Origin: Pseudomonas brassicacearum
GTDB taxonomy: Bacteria > Pseudomonadota > Gammaproteobacteria > Pseudomonadales > Pseudomonadaceae
Assembly (NCBI RefSeq): GCF_000585995.1
Contig: NZ_CP007410.1
Location: 5,421,430 to 5,485,429 of the forward strand
Direction: 5' to 3'
Length of the DNA stretch: 64,000 nt
The notes under the pieces were generated by a model, which ran no database searches, had not been told where the DNA came from, and saw only the letters and a program-made list of their open reading frames with translations. Of the stretch, positions 11,661-21,672 are shown one piece after another; position 1 is the stretch's first letter; the number at the start of each line of letters is the position of its first letter. The position numbers and the translations under genes are program-made.

Positions 11661-11763
11661 TGTGGCGAGGGAGCTTGCTCCCGCTGGGGCGCGAAGCGGC
11701 CCCAAACCAGCAGACCTTTTGCGACTGCTTCGCAGCCGAGCGGGAGCAAGCTCCCTCGCCACA
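11661..11763. repeat. REPIN, GTGGCGAGGGAGC type
   Basis: Short-spacer inverted pair between the small holC-linked gene and valS. It lies about 115 bases upstream of the valS start. Confidence 0.88.
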
Positions 11764-11877
11764 ATGTTTATCGGCCGGAATACGAGCAATCACCGCCGCC
11801 CCGACTCGCCCTGCGCCCCACGCCCCGCTATACTTCCCGGCTTTTCCTGAATAAATGCCAATAGGGTCCCGCCGCGC

Positions 11878-14724
11878 ATGGATAAGACCTACCAGCCGCA
11901 CGCCATTGAAACTTCCTGGTACAACACCTGGGAGTCCGAGAATTATTTCGCTCCGCAAGGCGCGGGCGATTCCTACACCATCATGATCCCGCCGCCGAAC
12001 GTCACCGGCAGCCTGCACATGGGCCACGGTTTCAACAACGCGATCATGGACGCCCTGATCCGTTTCCGCCGCATGCAAGGCCGTAACACCCTGTGGCAAC
12101 CGGGTACCGACCACGCCGGTATCGCTACGCAGATGCTGGTAGAGCGCCGCCTCGAAGCCCAGGGCCAGAGTCGCCATGACCTGGGCCGTGAAAAATTCCT
12201 GGAAAAAGTCTGGGAATGGAAAGACGAGTCCGGTGGCAACATCAGCCGCCAGATCCGTCGCCTCGGCTCGTCGGTGGACTGGAGTCGCGAGCGCTTCACC
12301 ATGGACGACGGTCTTTCGGAAGCAGTGAAAGAAGCCTTCGTGCGCCTGCATGAAGACGGACTGATCTATCGCGGCAAGCGCCTGGTCAACTGGGACACCA
12401 AGCTGCACACGGCGATTTCCGACCTCGAAGTGGAAAACCATGACGAGAAGGGTTTCCTGTGGAACCTGAAGTACCCATTGGCCGACGGCGCCAAGACCGC
12501 CGAAGGCAAGGACTACCTGATCGTCGCCACCACGCGCCCGGAAACCATGCTCGGTGACGCCGCCGTGGCGGTGAACCCGAACGATGAGCGCTACCAGGCC
12601 CTGATTGGCAAGTTCGTGGAACTGCCTTTGGTTGGCCGGCGCATCCCGATCATCGGCGACGATTACTGCGACCCTGAGTTCGGCACCGGCTGCGTGAAGA
12701 TCACCCCGGCCCACGATTTCAACGACTACGAAGTCGGCAAGCGCCACAATCTGCCGCTGCTGAACATTTTCGACAAAAACGCCAACGTGTTGCCGGCGGC
12801 CCAGGTGTTCAACCTCGACGGCACGCTGAACGAAAGTGTCGACGGCACGCTGCCGGCCGCATACGCCGGCCTCGACCGCTTCGAGGCACGCAAGCAGATC
12901 GTCGCGGCATTCGACGCCGCCGGCCTGTTGGTCAGCGTCGACGATCACGCCCTGAAAGTCCCGAAAGGCGACCGCTCCGGCACCATCATCGAACCATGGC
13001 TGACCGACCAGTGGTACGTGTCCACCAAGCCCCTGGCCGAGCCGGCGATTGCCGCGGTGGAAGACGGTCGCATCCAGTTCGTGCCCAAGCAATACGAAAA
13101 CATGTACTTCTCGTGGATGCGCGACATCCAGGATTGGTGCATCAGCCGTCAGCTGTGGTGGGGCCATCGCATCCCGGCCTGGTACGACGAGTCGGGCAAG
13201 GTCTACGTCGGCCGCGATGAAGCCGAAGTCCGCGCCAAGCACAACCTCGGCCCAGACGTGGCGTTGCAGCAGGACAACGACGTACTCGACACCTGGTTCA
13301 GTTCGGGCCTGTGGACCTTCTCCACCCTGGGCTGGCCGCAACAGACCGAGTTCCTGAAGAAATTCCACTCCACCGACGTGCTGGTCACCGGTTTCGACAT
13401 CATTTTCTTCTGGGTCGCCCGGATGATCATGATGACCATGCACCTGATGAAGAACGAAGACGGCACCCCGCAAGTACCGTTCAAGACCGTCTACGTCCAC
13501 GGTCTGGTGCGCGACGGCCAGGGCCAGAAGATGTCCAAGTCCAAGGGCAACGTCCTGGACCCGCTGGACATCATCGACGGCATCGACCTGGAAGCCCTGG
13601 TGCAAAAGCGCACGTCCGGCCTGATGCAGCCAAAACTGGCGAAGAAGATCGAGAAGGCCACCCGCGAAGAATTCGCCGACGGCATCGCCAGCTACGGCAC
13701 CGACGCCCTGCGCTTCACTTTCTGCTCGCTGGCGTCCACCGGTCGTGACATCAAGTTCGACATGGGCCGCGTCGAGGGCTACCGCAACTTCTGCAACAAG
13801 ATCTGGAACGCTGCGCGCTACGTGCTGGACAAAGGCGAAGACTGCGGCCAGAACGGCGAAGCCTTCGAGCTGACCCTGGCCGATCGCTGGATCATTTCGC
13901 AGTTGCAGCGCACCGAGGCCGAAGTGACCCGCCAGCTCGATCAGTTCCGTTTCGACCTGGCCGCACAAGCCTTGTACGAGTTCATCTGGAACCAGTATTG
14001 CGACTGGTACCTGGAACTGTCCAAGCCGGTGCTGTGGGACGAAAACGCACCGGTCGAACGCCAGCGCGGCACCCGTCGCACCCTGGTGCGCGTGTTGGAA
14101 GTGGCCCTGCGCCTGGCGCATCCGTTCATGCCGTTCATCACCGAGGAAATCTGGCAGCGCGTCGCACCGCTGGCAGGCGCCCAAGGCAAGACGATCATGC
14201 TGCAACCTTGGCCGGTGGCCAATGAAACCCGCATCGATCCGGCGGCCGAAGACGACATCGAATGGCTCAAGACCTTCATGCTGGGCCTGCGTAACATCCG
14301 CGCCGAAATGAACATCGGTCCGGGCAAGCCACTGGCCCTGTTCCTGAAGAACGCCAGCGCCGAAGACCTGCGCCGCCTCAACGAAAACGAGGCGCTGCTC
14401 AAGAAGCTGGCGAAGCTCGAATCCGTGACGGTGCTGGCCGCCGGCGAAGAAGCGCCACTGTCGGCCACCGCCCTGGTCGGCGAGATGGAAGTGCTGGTGC
14501 CGATGGCCGGCCTGATCGACAAAGCGGCGGAGCTGGCGCGCCTGGATAAGGAAATCCAGCGTCTGAAGGGTGAAGTGCAGCGGGTCGGCGGCAAGCTGTC
14601 CAACGCCGGTTTCGTCGACAAGGCCCCGGCCGAAGTCATCGAGAAGGAACGGGCCAAACTGGCCGAGGCCGAGCAGGCCTTGGGCAAGCTGGCCGAGCAG
14701 CATGCGCGGATCTCCAGTCTGTAA
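11878..14724 (+). CDS. valS: Valyl-tRNA synthetase
   Basis: A class I synthetase that charges tRNA-Val and edits mischarged Thr. The 948-residue protein has the HIGH motif as HMGH at residues 47-50 and KMSKS at 551-555. The CP1 editing domain lies between them ([28 protein letters not shown]). The C-terminus ends in a coiled coil of about 70 residues (from [17 protein letters not shown]), typical of ValRS, which contacts tRNA. A strong terminator follows 16 bases after the stop. A 1241-codon open frame on the opposite strand is only a shadow. Confidence 0.97.
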   Translation: MDKTYQPHAIETSWYNTWESENYFAPQGAGDSYTIMIPPPNVTGSLHMGHGFNNAIMDALIRFRRMQGRNTLWQPGTDHAGIATQMLVERRLEAQGQSRHDLGREKFLEKVWEWKDESGGNISRQIRRLGSSVDWSRERFTMDDGLSEAVKEAFVRLHEDGLIYRGKRLVNWDTKLHTAISDLEVENHDEKGFLWNLKYPLADGAKTAEGKDYLIVATTRPETMLGDAAVAVNPNDERYQALIGKFVELPLVGRRIPIIGDDYCDPEFGTGCVKITPAHDFNDYEVGKRHNLPLLNIFDKNANVLPAAQVFNLDGTLNESVDGTLPAAYAGLDRFEARKQIVAAFDAAGLLVSVDDHALKVPKGDRSGTIIEPWLTDQWYVSTKPLAEPAIAAVEDGRIQFVPKQYENMYFSWMRDIQDWCISRQLWWGHRIPAWYDESGKVYVGRDEAEVRAKHNLGPDVALQQDNDVLDTWFSSGLWTFSTLGWPQQTEFLKKFHSTDVLVTGFDIIFFWVARMIMMTMHLMKNEDGTPQVPFKTVYVHGLVRDGQGQKMSKSKGNVLDPLDIIDGIDLEALVQKRTSGLMQPKLAKKIEKATREEFADGIASYGTDALRFTFCSLASTGRDIKFDMGRVEGYRNFCNKIWNAARYVLDKGEDCGQNGEAFELTLADRWIISQLQRTEAEVTRQLDQFRFDLAAQALYEFIWNQYCDWYLELSKPVLWDENAPVERQRGTRRTLVRVLEVALRLAHPFMPFITEEIWQRVAPLAGAQGKTIMLQPWPVANETRIDPAAEDDIEWLKTFMLGLRNIRAEMNIGPGKPLALFLKNASAEDLRRLNENEALLKKLAKLESVTVLAAGEEAPLSATALVGEMEVLVPMAGLIDKAAELARLDKEIQRLKGEVQRVGGKLSNAGFVDKAPAEVIEKERAKLAEAEQALGKLAEQHARISSL

Positions 14725-14736
14725 CAGTGGTCCGCA

Positions 14737-14770
14737 ATAAAAAAGGAGGTCCTGATGGACCTCCTTTTTT
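14737..14770 (+). terminator. Rho-independent terminator of valS
   Basis: AAAAGGAGGTCC and GGACCTCCTTTT form a perfect 12-bp stem with a TGAT loop and a run of T. The A-run upstream makes it bidirectional. Confidence 0.92.
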
Positions 14771-14806
14771 ATGCCTGTCACTTTCTTACGAGCGCTGCCC
14801 CCCCCT

Positions 14807-14896
14807 TGTGGGAGCGAGCTTGCTCGCGATAGCGGTGGGTCAGCTTGCATCAATGCTGGATGTGTCGCTGCCATCGCGAGCAAGCTCGCTCCCACA
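14807..14896. repeat. REPIN, TGTGGGAGCGAGC type
   Basis: Inverted pair with arms TGTGGGAGCGAGCTTGCTCG and its complement, between the valS terminator and rlmF. It is the first element of the second REP family in the window. Confidence 0.9.
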
Positions 14897-14979
14897 TTTA
14901 ATCGGCGCAAGCCTCAAGACCAGGCTGGATGTGGGACAATACCCGCCACTTTTTGAGCCATCCCCGAATCGACCCGCCC

Positions 14980-16005
14980 ATGACCGCCCCCCGCACACCC
15001 AGACCTGCACGCCAGAAGCCCAAACCCGCCACCGAGGCCAAAGCCGTGGCGCCGCGGGAGAAGGCTAGCCTGCACCCCCGCAACCGCCACCAGGGCCGCT
15101 ACGACTTCCCGGCGTTGATCAAGTCCACGCCTGAATTGGCCAAGTTCGTGATCATCAACCCGTATGGCAAGGAAAGCATCGACTTCGCCAGCCCCGATGC
15201 GGTGCGGGTGTTCAACCGGGCGCTGCTCAAATCCTTCTATGGCATCGCCCATTGGGACATTCCGGCCGACTACCTGTGCCCCCCAGTGCCCGGTCGCGCG
15301 GACTATGTGCACTTCCTCGCCGATTTGCTCGCCAGTCATAACGAAGGCGAGATCCCTCGGGGTGCGGCAGTGAAGGTGCTGGACATCGGCACGGGCGCCA
15401 ACTGCGTCTATCCGCTGATCGGCTACAGCGACTACCGCTGGCACTTCCTCGGCTCGGAGATCGATCCGACGGCCATCGCCTCGGCCAAGGCCATTGTCCA
15501 GTCCAACGGGCTGAACAAGGCTATCCAGCTTCGCCAGCAAGCCAACCGCAAGCAGATCTTGCTGGGCTTGCTGGAGGACGCCGAGCGGTTCGACCTGACG
15601 ATGTGCAATCCACCGTTCCACGCGTCCCTGGAGGAAGCCACCAAGGGCAGCCAGCGCAAATGGCGGGCGCTGGGCAAGGCCGATCCGAAACGCAAACTGC
15701 CGGTGCTGAACTTCGGCGGCCAGGCAGCCGAACTCTGGTGCGAAGGTGGGGAAGCCCGGTTCGTCACACAGCTGATCAGCGAAAGCGCTCAACTGGCCCG
15801 GCAAGTGCTGTGGTTCAGCACGCTGGTGTCGAAGGCTTCGAACCTGCCAGCCATTCAGGCCGCGTTGAAAAAAGCCGGTGCACTGCACAGCCAGGTGGTG
15901 GAAATGTCCCAGGGCCAGAAGCAGAGCCGCTTCGTGGCCTGGACCTTCCAAACCGAGGCGCAGCAACAGGCCTGGCGTCAGGCGCGCTGGGTCCGCAAGG
16001 ACTGA
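14980..16005 (+). CDS. rlmF: 23S rRNA (adenine-1618-N6)-methyltransferase
   Basis: RlmF methylates A1618 of 23S rRNA with S-adenosylmethionine. The 341-residue protein has a Lys/Arg/Pro-rich N-terminus, then [16 protein letters not shown], the family opening. The AdoMet loop is VLDIGTGAN at about residues 133-141, and the N6-adenine signature NPPF is at about 210-213. The ATG at 14980 is preferred; the frame stays open 17 codons upstream, into sequence just after the REPIN, without homology. No ribosome site is obvious. Confidence 0.9.
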   Translation: MTAPRTPRPARQKPKPATEAKAVAPREKASLHPRNRHQGRYDFPALIKSTPELAKFVIINPYGKESIDFASPDAVRVFNRALLKSFYGIAHWDIPADYLCPPVPGRADYVHFLADLLASHNEGEIPRGAAVKVLDIGTGANCVYPLIGYSDYRWHFLGSEIDPTAIASAKAIVQSNGLNKAIQLRQQANRKQILLGLLEDAERFDLTMCNPPFHASLEEATKGSQRKWRALGKADPKRKLPVLNFGGQAAELWCEGGEARFVTQLISESAQLARQVLWFSTLVSKASNLPAIQAALKKAGALHSQVVEMSQGQKQSRFVAWTFQTEAQQQAWRQARWVRKD

Positions 16006-16016
16006 AGGCGACCTCC

Positions 16017-16149
16017 TGTGGCGAGGGAGCTTGCTCCCGCTGGGCTGCGCAGCAGCCCCAAGCCCTGACACTTCGGTGAATCAGGCAGACCAGGCTCAGC
16101 CTGCTTTGGGGGGCTGCGCAACCCAGCGGGAGCAAGCTCCCTCGCCACA
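16017..16149. repeat. REPIN, GTGGCGAGGGAGC type
   Basis: Inverted pair just downstream of rlmF, between two convergent genes, and followed by the shared terminator. Confidence 0.9.
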
Positions 16150-16205
16150 AAAGCCGCACTGTGAGGAATTATTCCCGCACCATAGGACACTTTTTCCAAG
16201 GCAAC

Positions 16206-16246
16206 AAAAAACCGTGCCCGGATCGCTCCGCGGCACGGTTTTTTTT
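16206..16246. terminator. Bidirectional terminator between rlmF and the HU gene
   Basis: AAACCGTGCC (16209-16218) pairs with GGCACGGTTT (16232-16241), flanked by A6 on one side and T8 on the other. It can end transcription from both rlmF and the minus-strand HU gene. Confidence 0.9.
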
Positions 16247-16255
16247 GCAACGATC

Positions 16256-16537
16256 TTACTTGTTGACCGCGTCGGTCAGGCCTTTGGCCACAACCAGCTT
16301 GATCACTTTCTTGGCAGCGATTTCGATGGCAGCGCCAGTCGAAGGGTTACGGCCAGTACGGGCAGGACGCTCGGTGACTTTCAGCTTGCCGATACCTGGC
16401 AAGGTGATTTCGCCGCCGTTTTCCAGCTGATCGGCAACGATTTGGCCCAGTTGGTCCAGAGCGTTACGCGCGGTGGTTTTCGGCGCGTCGATGGCTTCAG
16501 CGATGTCAGCGATCAGTTGGTCTTTAGTAAGAGCCAT
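16256..16537 (-). CDS. HU-family DNA-binding protein
   Basis: HU proteins bend and compact DNA as dimers. The 93-residue protein has the family length and the beta-arm segment RPARTGRNPSTG, with the Pro that intercalates between base pairs, followed by AAKKVIKLVVAKGL at the C-terminus. The N-terminal helices read MALTKDQLIADIAEAIDAPK. The ATG follows a GAAGG-type ribosome site. Pseudomonads have several HU paralogues (HupA/B/N/P) and I do not assign which this is. It is monocistronic, with a terminator ten bases downstream. Confidence 0.93.
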   Translation of the reverse strand: MALTKDQLIADIAEAIDAPKTTARNALDQLGQIVADQLENGGEITLPGIGKLKVTERPARTGRNPSTGAAIEIAAKKVIKLVVAKGLTDAVNK

Positions 16538-16933
16538 GTAGTGTTCCTTCCCTATCAAATTCATATGGATTGCAGAGTGCAGTGTCAGCCATCGAGCCCG
16601 ATCTCTGTTGATCAGGCACCCTCGGCACTCACCACGACGGATCGGGGTAATAGATGCCGAAAACCGGGTTTGGTTCGACCTGACAGATGCTGAATGCACG
16701 CTTAACGCAGTGACTTCGCGTAAGACCGGGCAAAACTAGCACAGAGCAGGGGAAATATCCGCCTCTAGCTACCCATTTGGTCAGCTTTCTTGCGCTAAAA
16801 CGGTAAAAAATTGCATATGGGGTGCCGCAAGGGTCTGAAAGAGGCTTTGCAGGGTTCCAAAACCAGTGATTGCGGTACACTGGGCCCTTTTTCGGGGAGC
16901 GCGCCCTCCTCTCTTTCACCAGCCGAGAAACCC
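16538..16933. other. Intergenic region between the divergent HU gene and yejK
   Basis: This 396-base region should hold promoters for both genes. The part near the HU gene is A/T-richer. I see no additional gene, no REP and no clear operator. A GGGCCC followed by a T-run at about 16884-16894 is too weak to call a terminator. Confidence 0.5.
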
Positions 16934-17938
16934 ATGCCGATCCGTCATTGCATCGTCCACCTGATCGACAAAAAACCCGACGGCACACCCGCAGTGCTCC
17001 ATGCCCGCGACTCCGAACTGAGCGAGTCCACAGCCATCGAGAACATGCTCGCCGACCTCAACGAGAGCTACAACGCCAAACAAGGCAAGGCCTGGGGCTT
17101 TTTCCATGCCGAGTCTGGCGCGCACCCGTTCAGCGGTTGGCTGAAGGAATACCTCGACGGCGGCAAGGATTTCACCGCCTTCAGTCGCGTGGCGGTGGAA
17201 CACCTGCAGAAACTGATGGAAGAATCCAACCTGTCGGTGGGTGGCCATGTGCTGTTCGCCCACTATCAACAAGGCATGACCGACTACCTGGCGATTGCCC
17301 TGCTGCACCACAGCGAAGGCGTGGCCGTCACCGACGAGCTGGACGTGACCCCGTCCCGTCACCTGGACCTGGGCCAATTGCACCTGGCGGCGCGGATCAA
17401 CGTGTCGGAATGGCAGAACAACAAGCAATCCAAGCAGTACATCTCTTTCATCAAGGGCAAGAACGGCAAGAAAGTCTCGGAGTATTTCCGCGACTTCATC
17501 GGCTGCCAGGAAGGCGTCGACGGCCCTGGCGAGACCCGCACCCTGCTCAAGGCCTTCAGTGACTTCGTCGAAAGCGAAGACCTGCCTGAAGACGATGCCC
17601 GGGAAAAAACCAAGACCCTGGTGGATTACGCCAGCAGCCAGGCCAAACTTGGCGAGCCGATGGGCCTGGCAGAACTGTCCGAGCTGATCGACGAAGATCG
17701 CCCGAAAGCCTTCTATGATCACATCCGCAACAAGGACTACGGCCTGTCGCCGGAGATCCCGGCAGATAAACGCACCCTCAACCAGTTCCGCCGCTTCACC
17801 GGCCGCGCCGAAGGGTTGTCCATCAGCTTCGAAGCGCACCTGCTGGGCTCCAAGATCGAATATGACGAAGAAGCCGGCACACTGATCATCAAGGGGTTGC
17901 CCACGTCGCTGACCGACCAGCTCAAGCGACGTAATTGA
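16934..17938 (+). CDS. yejK: Nucleoid-associated protein YejK (NdpA)
   Basis: A 37-kDa nucleoid protein found in gamma-proteobacteria with unresolved function. The 334-residue length matches E. coli YejK (335). It begins [14 protein letters not shown], and has [21 protein letters not shown] and a [11 protein letters not shown] region characteristic of the family. The ATG at 16934 is chosen over an upstream start at 16811 because the longer product adds unrelated sequence. The stop TGA overlaps the ATG of the following glutaredoxin gene (TGATG), so the two are translationally coupled. Confidence 0.9.
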   Translation: MPIRHCIVHLIDKKPDGTPAVLHARDSELSESTAIENMLADLNESYNAKQGKAWGFFHAESGAHPFSGWLKEYLDGGKDFTAFSRVAVEHLQKLMEESNLSVGGHVLFAHYQQGMTDYLAIALLHHSEGVAVTDELDVTPSRHLDLGQLHLAARINVSEWQNNKQSKQYISFIKGKNGKKVSEYFRDFIGCQEGVDGPGETRTLLKAFSDFVESEDLPEDDAREKTKTLVDYASSQAKLGEPMGLAELSELIDEDRPKAFYDHIRNKDYGLSPEIPADKRTLNQFRRFTGRAEGLSISFEAHLLGSKIEYDEEAGTLIIKGLPTSLTDQLKRRN

Positions 17939-18294
17939 TGCTCGGTAGGGTGCTGAAGAAGTTTCTGCTGATTCTGCTGGTGGTGGTGGCGTACCAGAAC
18001 TGGGGCAAGATCGAGCGGGTGTTCAACCCGTCACAGATGGTTTCCGAGCAGGTCCGAACCAATGCCCGCGTCGTGCTGTATGCCACCGACTGGTGCGGCT
18101 ACTGCAAGGCCACCCGACGGTTCCTGGATGAGAAAGGCGTGCCGTTTCGCGAGTTCGATATCGAGAAAGATGCCGAAGCGCGCAAGGCCTACGAGGCGCT
18201 GGGCGGCCGGGGGATTCCGATTCTCGATGTGAATGGCACATTGATGCGTGGGTATGAGCCGGAGAATATTCTCAAGGCGTTGTCCGCCATCTGA
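17938..18294 (+). CDS. Membrane-anchored glutaredoxin family protein
   Basis: A 118-residue thiol-disulfide oxidoreductase-like protein. Residues 5-20 (VLKKFLLILLVVVAY) form one membrane anchor or uncleaved signal. The glutaredoxin fold starts near residue 40 (ARVVLYATDWCGYC), with active-site C53-G-Y-C56 and a cis-Pro in GGRGIPIL. The anchor suggests the redox domain is held at the inner membrane; topology cannot be decided from sequence. It is coupled to yejK by a 1-base overlap. A B-type REPIN follows 11 bases after the stop. Confidence 0.82.
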   Translation: MLGRVLKKFLLILLVVVAYQNWGKIERVFNPSQMVSEQVRTNARVVLYATDWCGYCKATRRFLDEKGVPFREFDIEKDAEARKAYEALGGRGIPILDVNGTLMRGYEPENILKALSAI

Positions 18295-18304
18295 TCATCC
18301 CCCT

Positions 18305-18392
18305 TGTGGGAGCGAGCTTGCTCGCGATGGCGGCGGCACATTCAACATCACTGGCCCAGGCAGACCGCCATCGCGAGCAAGCTCGCTCCCAC
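18305..18392. repeat. REPIN, TGTGGGAGCGAGC type
   Basis: Inverted pair between the convergent glutaredoxin and GST-like genes. It almost touches the stop codon of the glutaredoxin gene. Confidence 0.88.
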
Positions 18393-18406
18393 CGGTCATT
18401 GGTTGC

Positions 18407-19342
18407 TCAGCGCGCCTCGATCCGAAACCCAAACCGCGGAAAGTGCACATGCACCACTGCGCCACGCTCATCCTCGCGGCGCAGGATCAGTTCTTCACGA
18501 CCGGCAAACAGCAACTCCCCAACCACCGGGTCGACGCCATAGTCGGTCGCGGCAATCGATACCTGTTGCCCCTTCGTAAACCCGTTCGGCTCGTCGAATG
18601 ATTCATCCGGCAGCGCCGCCGGCGTAGCGTTGCGGGCCACTTCCAAGGCTTCCTCGGAACTCATCGCGCTCGACGCACCATGGCCGAAACCCAATACTCG
18701 CGCCAGCCAGGTCGAGACGGCCGGGTAAGCGTCCACCAGCGGCGAGGTCACCGGCGTGCCCTTGAGGAACCACAGCGGATGGGCCATGGCGAAGTCGGCA
18801 ATCGAGGGATCACCCAACAGGAAGTCGCCTTCCTCACGCTGCAACTGTTGCTCGAGGCGCGCCATGATCGTCGGCCACTGGTGCCGGGCTTGCTCGGCAG
18901 CCAGGCGTGTGGTGGTACCACCACTGAACAGCCCGGCACGGTCGGCGATGAATGCCTTGATTGCTTCAGGCGGTAGTTTAGCGAAACGCATCGCCACCGA
19001 TTCCGGCTGGAACACCAGGCTCACCGCATGCTGGAACACCACCGAGTCGGCCCATGCCGCAAAAGACGCCGCGATCATTTCCCGGCCTTCGGGGAACAGC
19101 GCCGGCGAGGCTTTTTCCTGTTCCAGTCGGCGGGCAATCAGGGACGTGTCGCAATAAATATCCGCGCCGACCTGCAATACCGGGGTCTTGCGGTAGCCGC
19201 CCGTCAGGGCCGTCAGGTCGGGTTTGGGCATCATTGGCGGGATGTGCACCGAACGCCAGGACAAGCCCTTGAAACCCAACAATAGACGGGCTTTTTCCGC
19301 GAAGGGAGACGTCGGGTAATGATGAAGAATCAGCTCTGACAT
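18407..19342 (-). CDS. Glutathione S-transferase family protein
   Basis: A 311-residue protein with an N-terminal thioredoxin-like GST domain: LILHHYPTSPFAEKARLLLG (SPFAEK is the usual glutathione-site turn), then GGYRKTPVLQV with the cis-Pro and DTSLIARRLE. A helical C-terminal GST domain follows to about residue 215, including LLGDPSIADFAMAHPLWFL. The last 90 residues (from about 220) form an extra beta-rich domain (QVSIAATDYGVDPVVGELLF) not found in minimal GSTs. Substrate unknown. The ATG at 19342 is preferred over one four codons upstream. Confidence 0.82.
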   Translation of the reverse strand: MSELILHHYPTSPFAEKARLLLGFKGLSWRSVHIPPMMPKPDLTALTGGYRKTPVLQVGADIYCDTSLIARRLEQEKASPALFPEGREMIAASFAAWADSVVFQHAVSLVFQPESVAMRFAKLPPEAIKAFIADRAGLFSGGTTTRLAAEQARHQWPTIMARLEQQLQREEGDFLLGDPSIADFAMAHPLWFLKGTPVTSPLVDAYPAVSTWLARVLGFGHGASSAMSSEEALEVARNATPAALPDESFDEPNGFTKGQQVSIAATDYGVDPVVGELLFAGREELILRREDERGAVVHVHFPRFGFRIEAR

Positions 19343-19421
19343 GAGATTCGCCACTGCAGGAAGTAAGTCCCGCAGCTTAGCGCGCCAGGGACGGGCGGCC
19401 TACCCTCCTGATGAGGGCCTA

Positions 19422-19745
19422 TCAGTCCGGTTGATGAGGTCGCGCGGCGCTCGCCACCAGGCATTCCTTGGCGCTTTTCCTGAGCTTTTTGATCAGCCGC
19501 TCCTGGCGCAGGGCTTCGCGCTTGTCGCGGCAAGCTTCTGTGTACACCAACGCCACCGCCGGACTGGAGAGAAAGAAGCGCGCGCCCTTGCCGCTTTGAT
19601 GCTTGGCAAAACGCCGTAGCGGGTCATCGCTGATGCCGCAGTACAGCGAGCCGTTGGCGGCCCGCACCAGGTAGACGAACCAGGGTTTGCCCGGTTCGCT
19701 CGCGGCGTGCACAGGCGGATCGGCAGAGAGGTTGACGGTGGTCAC
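19422..19745 (-). CDS. GIY-YIG endonuclease-superfamily protein (YhbQ/UPF0213-like)
   Basis: A small protein of about 107 residues with a single GIY-YIG fold: [18 protein letters not shown] carries the two Tyr-containing strands, then [13 protein letters not shown] and [11 protein letters not shown] with the conserved Glu/Arg. The C-terminal tail is short and basic. Stand-alone members act on DNA weakly or have unknown substrates. There is no ATG start; GTG at 19745 is my choice, and TTG at 19772 would add nine residues. It is a single gene between the GST-like and NTF2-like genes. Confidence 0.8.
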   Translation of the reverse strand: MTTVNLSADPPVHAASEPGKPWFVYLVRAANGSLYCGISDDPLRRFAKHQSGKGARFFLSSPAVALVYTEACRDKREALRQERLIKKLRKSAKECLVASAARPHQPD

Positions 19746-19784
19746 GGCATGTTCAACGGACGAAGGAAACAAGCCGCGATCTTA

Positions 19785-20255
19785 TCAGCGACTGGCCTGG
19801 AATGCCCGCAGCCCCTTGAGGGCCTGGGCCCTGACGGCGTTGCGCACCAGCGGCGTCCAGCCCAGCAGCAGACCCTTGGCGCCCAACGCCTGCCGGGACC
19901 AGCGCCACAGATCAAAGCTGTCATGGTGCTCACAGATCTTGTCGTCGCGAAAAACGAAACGCGCCTGAATGTCATTGATCACGATGTTGCCGGTCTGGCT
20001 AAACAGGTACGTCGCGACCCAATGGGCACCACCGGTATGCTCATCGCTGCGCACGTTATCGAAGGTCAGGGAAAAGTCCTTGGCCCGGGTGGTGAGCATG
20101 CGCCACATGTCGCCGGCATCGCGCCCGCGCAGTTCGCCGAACGCCGGGTCGCTGAACACCACGTCGTCGGTGTAGCAGGCGCTCATCGCTTCAGCGTCCA
20201 GGCGCTGGAAGGCCTGGTAGAACCGGGTGATCACGGCATTGTGGGCATCACTCAT
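19785..20255 (-). CDS. NTF2/SnoaL-like domain protein
   Basis: A 156-residue protein with the cone-shaped NTF2-like fold: an N-terminal helix pair (NAVITRFYQAFQRLDAEAMSACYTDDVVFSDP), the conserved FGELRGRDAGDMWRML turn, and strands ending at FRDDKICEHHDSFDLWRWSRQALG. This fits the polyketide-cyclase-like group that includes LIMBD and SnoaL relatives. The C-terminal helix is basic. The ATG at 20255 is preferred because the longer frame adds 26 unrelated residues. Function is unknown. Confidence 0.8.
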   Translation of the reverse strand: MSDAHNAVITRFYQAFQRLDAEAMSACYTDDVVFSDPAFGELRGRDAGDMWRMLTTRAKDFSLTFDNVRSDEHTGGAHWVATYLFSQTGNIVINDIQARFVFRDDKICEHHDSFDLWRWSRQALGAKGLLLGWTPLVRNAVRAQALKGLRAFQASR

Positions 20256-20343
20256 GGGCAGTCTCCGAAAATTCGCTTCAATAGACCTGCACGATAATCT
20301 GCCGTCGCGGGGAACACTACCGTCATTCGCCATGAAAATGACA

Positions 20344-21672
20344 TCAACTAAGAGGGGGAACTCTTTCGCTGCTGACCCCTACGTACAGCGCGCGGCCGGC
20401 CCCGATACCCGCGATGATCGCCCCCAGGCCTACCAGGCCGAAGATCCAGCCCAAGGCATTCCAGCCGCCGGTCAAATCGTGGACCACGCCTACCGCGAAT
20501 GGCCCAAGCGACGCCAGTGTGTAGCCGAAGCCCTGGGCCATGCTGGAGAGGTTAGCGGCCACATGGGCGTCCCGCGAGCGCAGCACGATCAGCGTCAGCG
20601 CCAGGCTGAACGCCGCGCCCTGCCCCAGGCCCAGCAGGATGGCCCAACCCCACAGCCCCTCAATGGGTGCATAGAGGCAACCGAACAACCCACCAAGGGC
20701 CATGAGCATGACGATCACGATGGCCAGGCGCTGGTCCTTGCCGCGGGTTGCCAGCCAGGGCGCCGCGAGGGAACTGATCAACTGCACGATGACCGAGACG
20801 GACAGCACGAGCCCGGCTTGGGTCGGGGTAAGGCCACGTCCGATCAGGATCGAAGGCAGCCAGCCGAACACGATGTAGGCCAGGGACGATTGCAGCCCCA
20901 TGTACAACGTCACCTGCCAGGCCAGGGGATCACGCAGCAAACCGCGAACCCGATACGCCGCTTGATGAGCACCGTGTTTCTGGCCCACTTGTGGCAACCA
21001 GAACACCGCCGCCAGCAATGCCGGAATCGCCCAGAAACCAAGGCCCAGGGCCCAACGTTGGTCCAAGTGCTCGCTCAACGGCACCGTCGCCCCGGCCGCC
21101 ATCGCCGCGCCCAGGCACAGCGCCATGGTGTAGACACCGGTCATGGTACCGGCCTGTTTGGCGAAGTCGCGCTTGACGATGCCTGGCAACAACACGCCGA
21201 TCACGCCAATGCTCGCCCCAGCCAGGATACTGCCGGCGAACAGGCCGACCTGGCCGAAAGAGCTGCGCAAAATGATCCCTGCGGCCAGCGTCAGCAAGAT
21301 CCCCAGCACCACGCGCTCGGCACCGAAACGCCGCGCCAGCACCGGCGCCAGCGGCGCGAACAGGCCCAGGCACAGCACGGGCAACGTGGTCAGCAAACCG
21401 GCCTGGGCAGCCGACAGGCCAAGGCTTTTTGAGACTTCACTGAGCAGCGGCGCCATGCTCGACAGCGCTGGACGCAGGTTCAGCGCCACCAGGATCAACC
21501 CGAGCAGCAACAACCAGGGCCGACACACCAACGGCGGACGCTGCTGGGCCTGCTCGTCGTCGGCTTCGGCGTCGATCAACAATTCTTCGAGTTCGGCGGC
21601 GCGCTTGGGCGTCGTCGAGGGGGTACGGTCAAGCACATCGCGGGACATGGAAAGCTCGGGTTCAGGGTTCAT
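20344..21672 (-). CDS. CynX/NimT-family MFS transporter
   Basis: A 442-residue major facilitator protein. The first 45 residues are acidic and cytoplasmic (AAELEELLIDAEADDEQAQQ), and about twelve membrane segments follow. LILVALNLRPALSSMAPLL is the opening typical of the cyanate/2-nitroimidazole (CynX, NimT) group, and PVLARRFGAERV is the A-motif region. The start overlaps the GntR regulator upstream by 11 bases, so the regulator is transcribed first and probably controls the exporter. The substrate cannot be read from sequence. Confidence 0.85.
   Translation of the reverse strand: MNPEPELSMSRDVLDRTPSTTPKRAAELEELLIDAEADDEQAQQRPPLVCRPWLLLLGLILVALNLRPALSSMAPLLSEVSKSLGLSAAQAGLLTTLPVLCLGLFAPLAPVLARRFGAERVVLGILLTLAAGIILRSSFGQVGLFAGSILAGASIGVIGVLLPGIVKRDFAKQAGTMTGVYTMALCLGAAMAAGATVPLSEHLDQRWALGLGFWAIPALLAAVFWLPQVGQKHGAHQAAYRVRGLLRDPLAWQVTLYMGLQSSLAYIVFGWLPSILIGRGLTPTQAGLVLSVSVIVQLISSLAAPWLATRGKDQRLAIVIVMLMALGGLFGCLYAPIEGLWGWAILLGLGQGAAFSLALTLIVLRSRDAHVAANLSSMAQGFGYTLASLGPFAVGVVHDLTGGWNALGWIFGLVGLGAIIAGIGAGRALYVGVSSERVPPLS

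Noticed and set aside
11185..14910. A 1241-codon open frame on the minus strand
   Set aside because: It lies antisense to valS and holC. The product is low-complexity (His/Gln/Asp/Gly/Val-rich) and has no family blocks. Long antisense frames are expected in GC-rich DNA with strong third-position bias.
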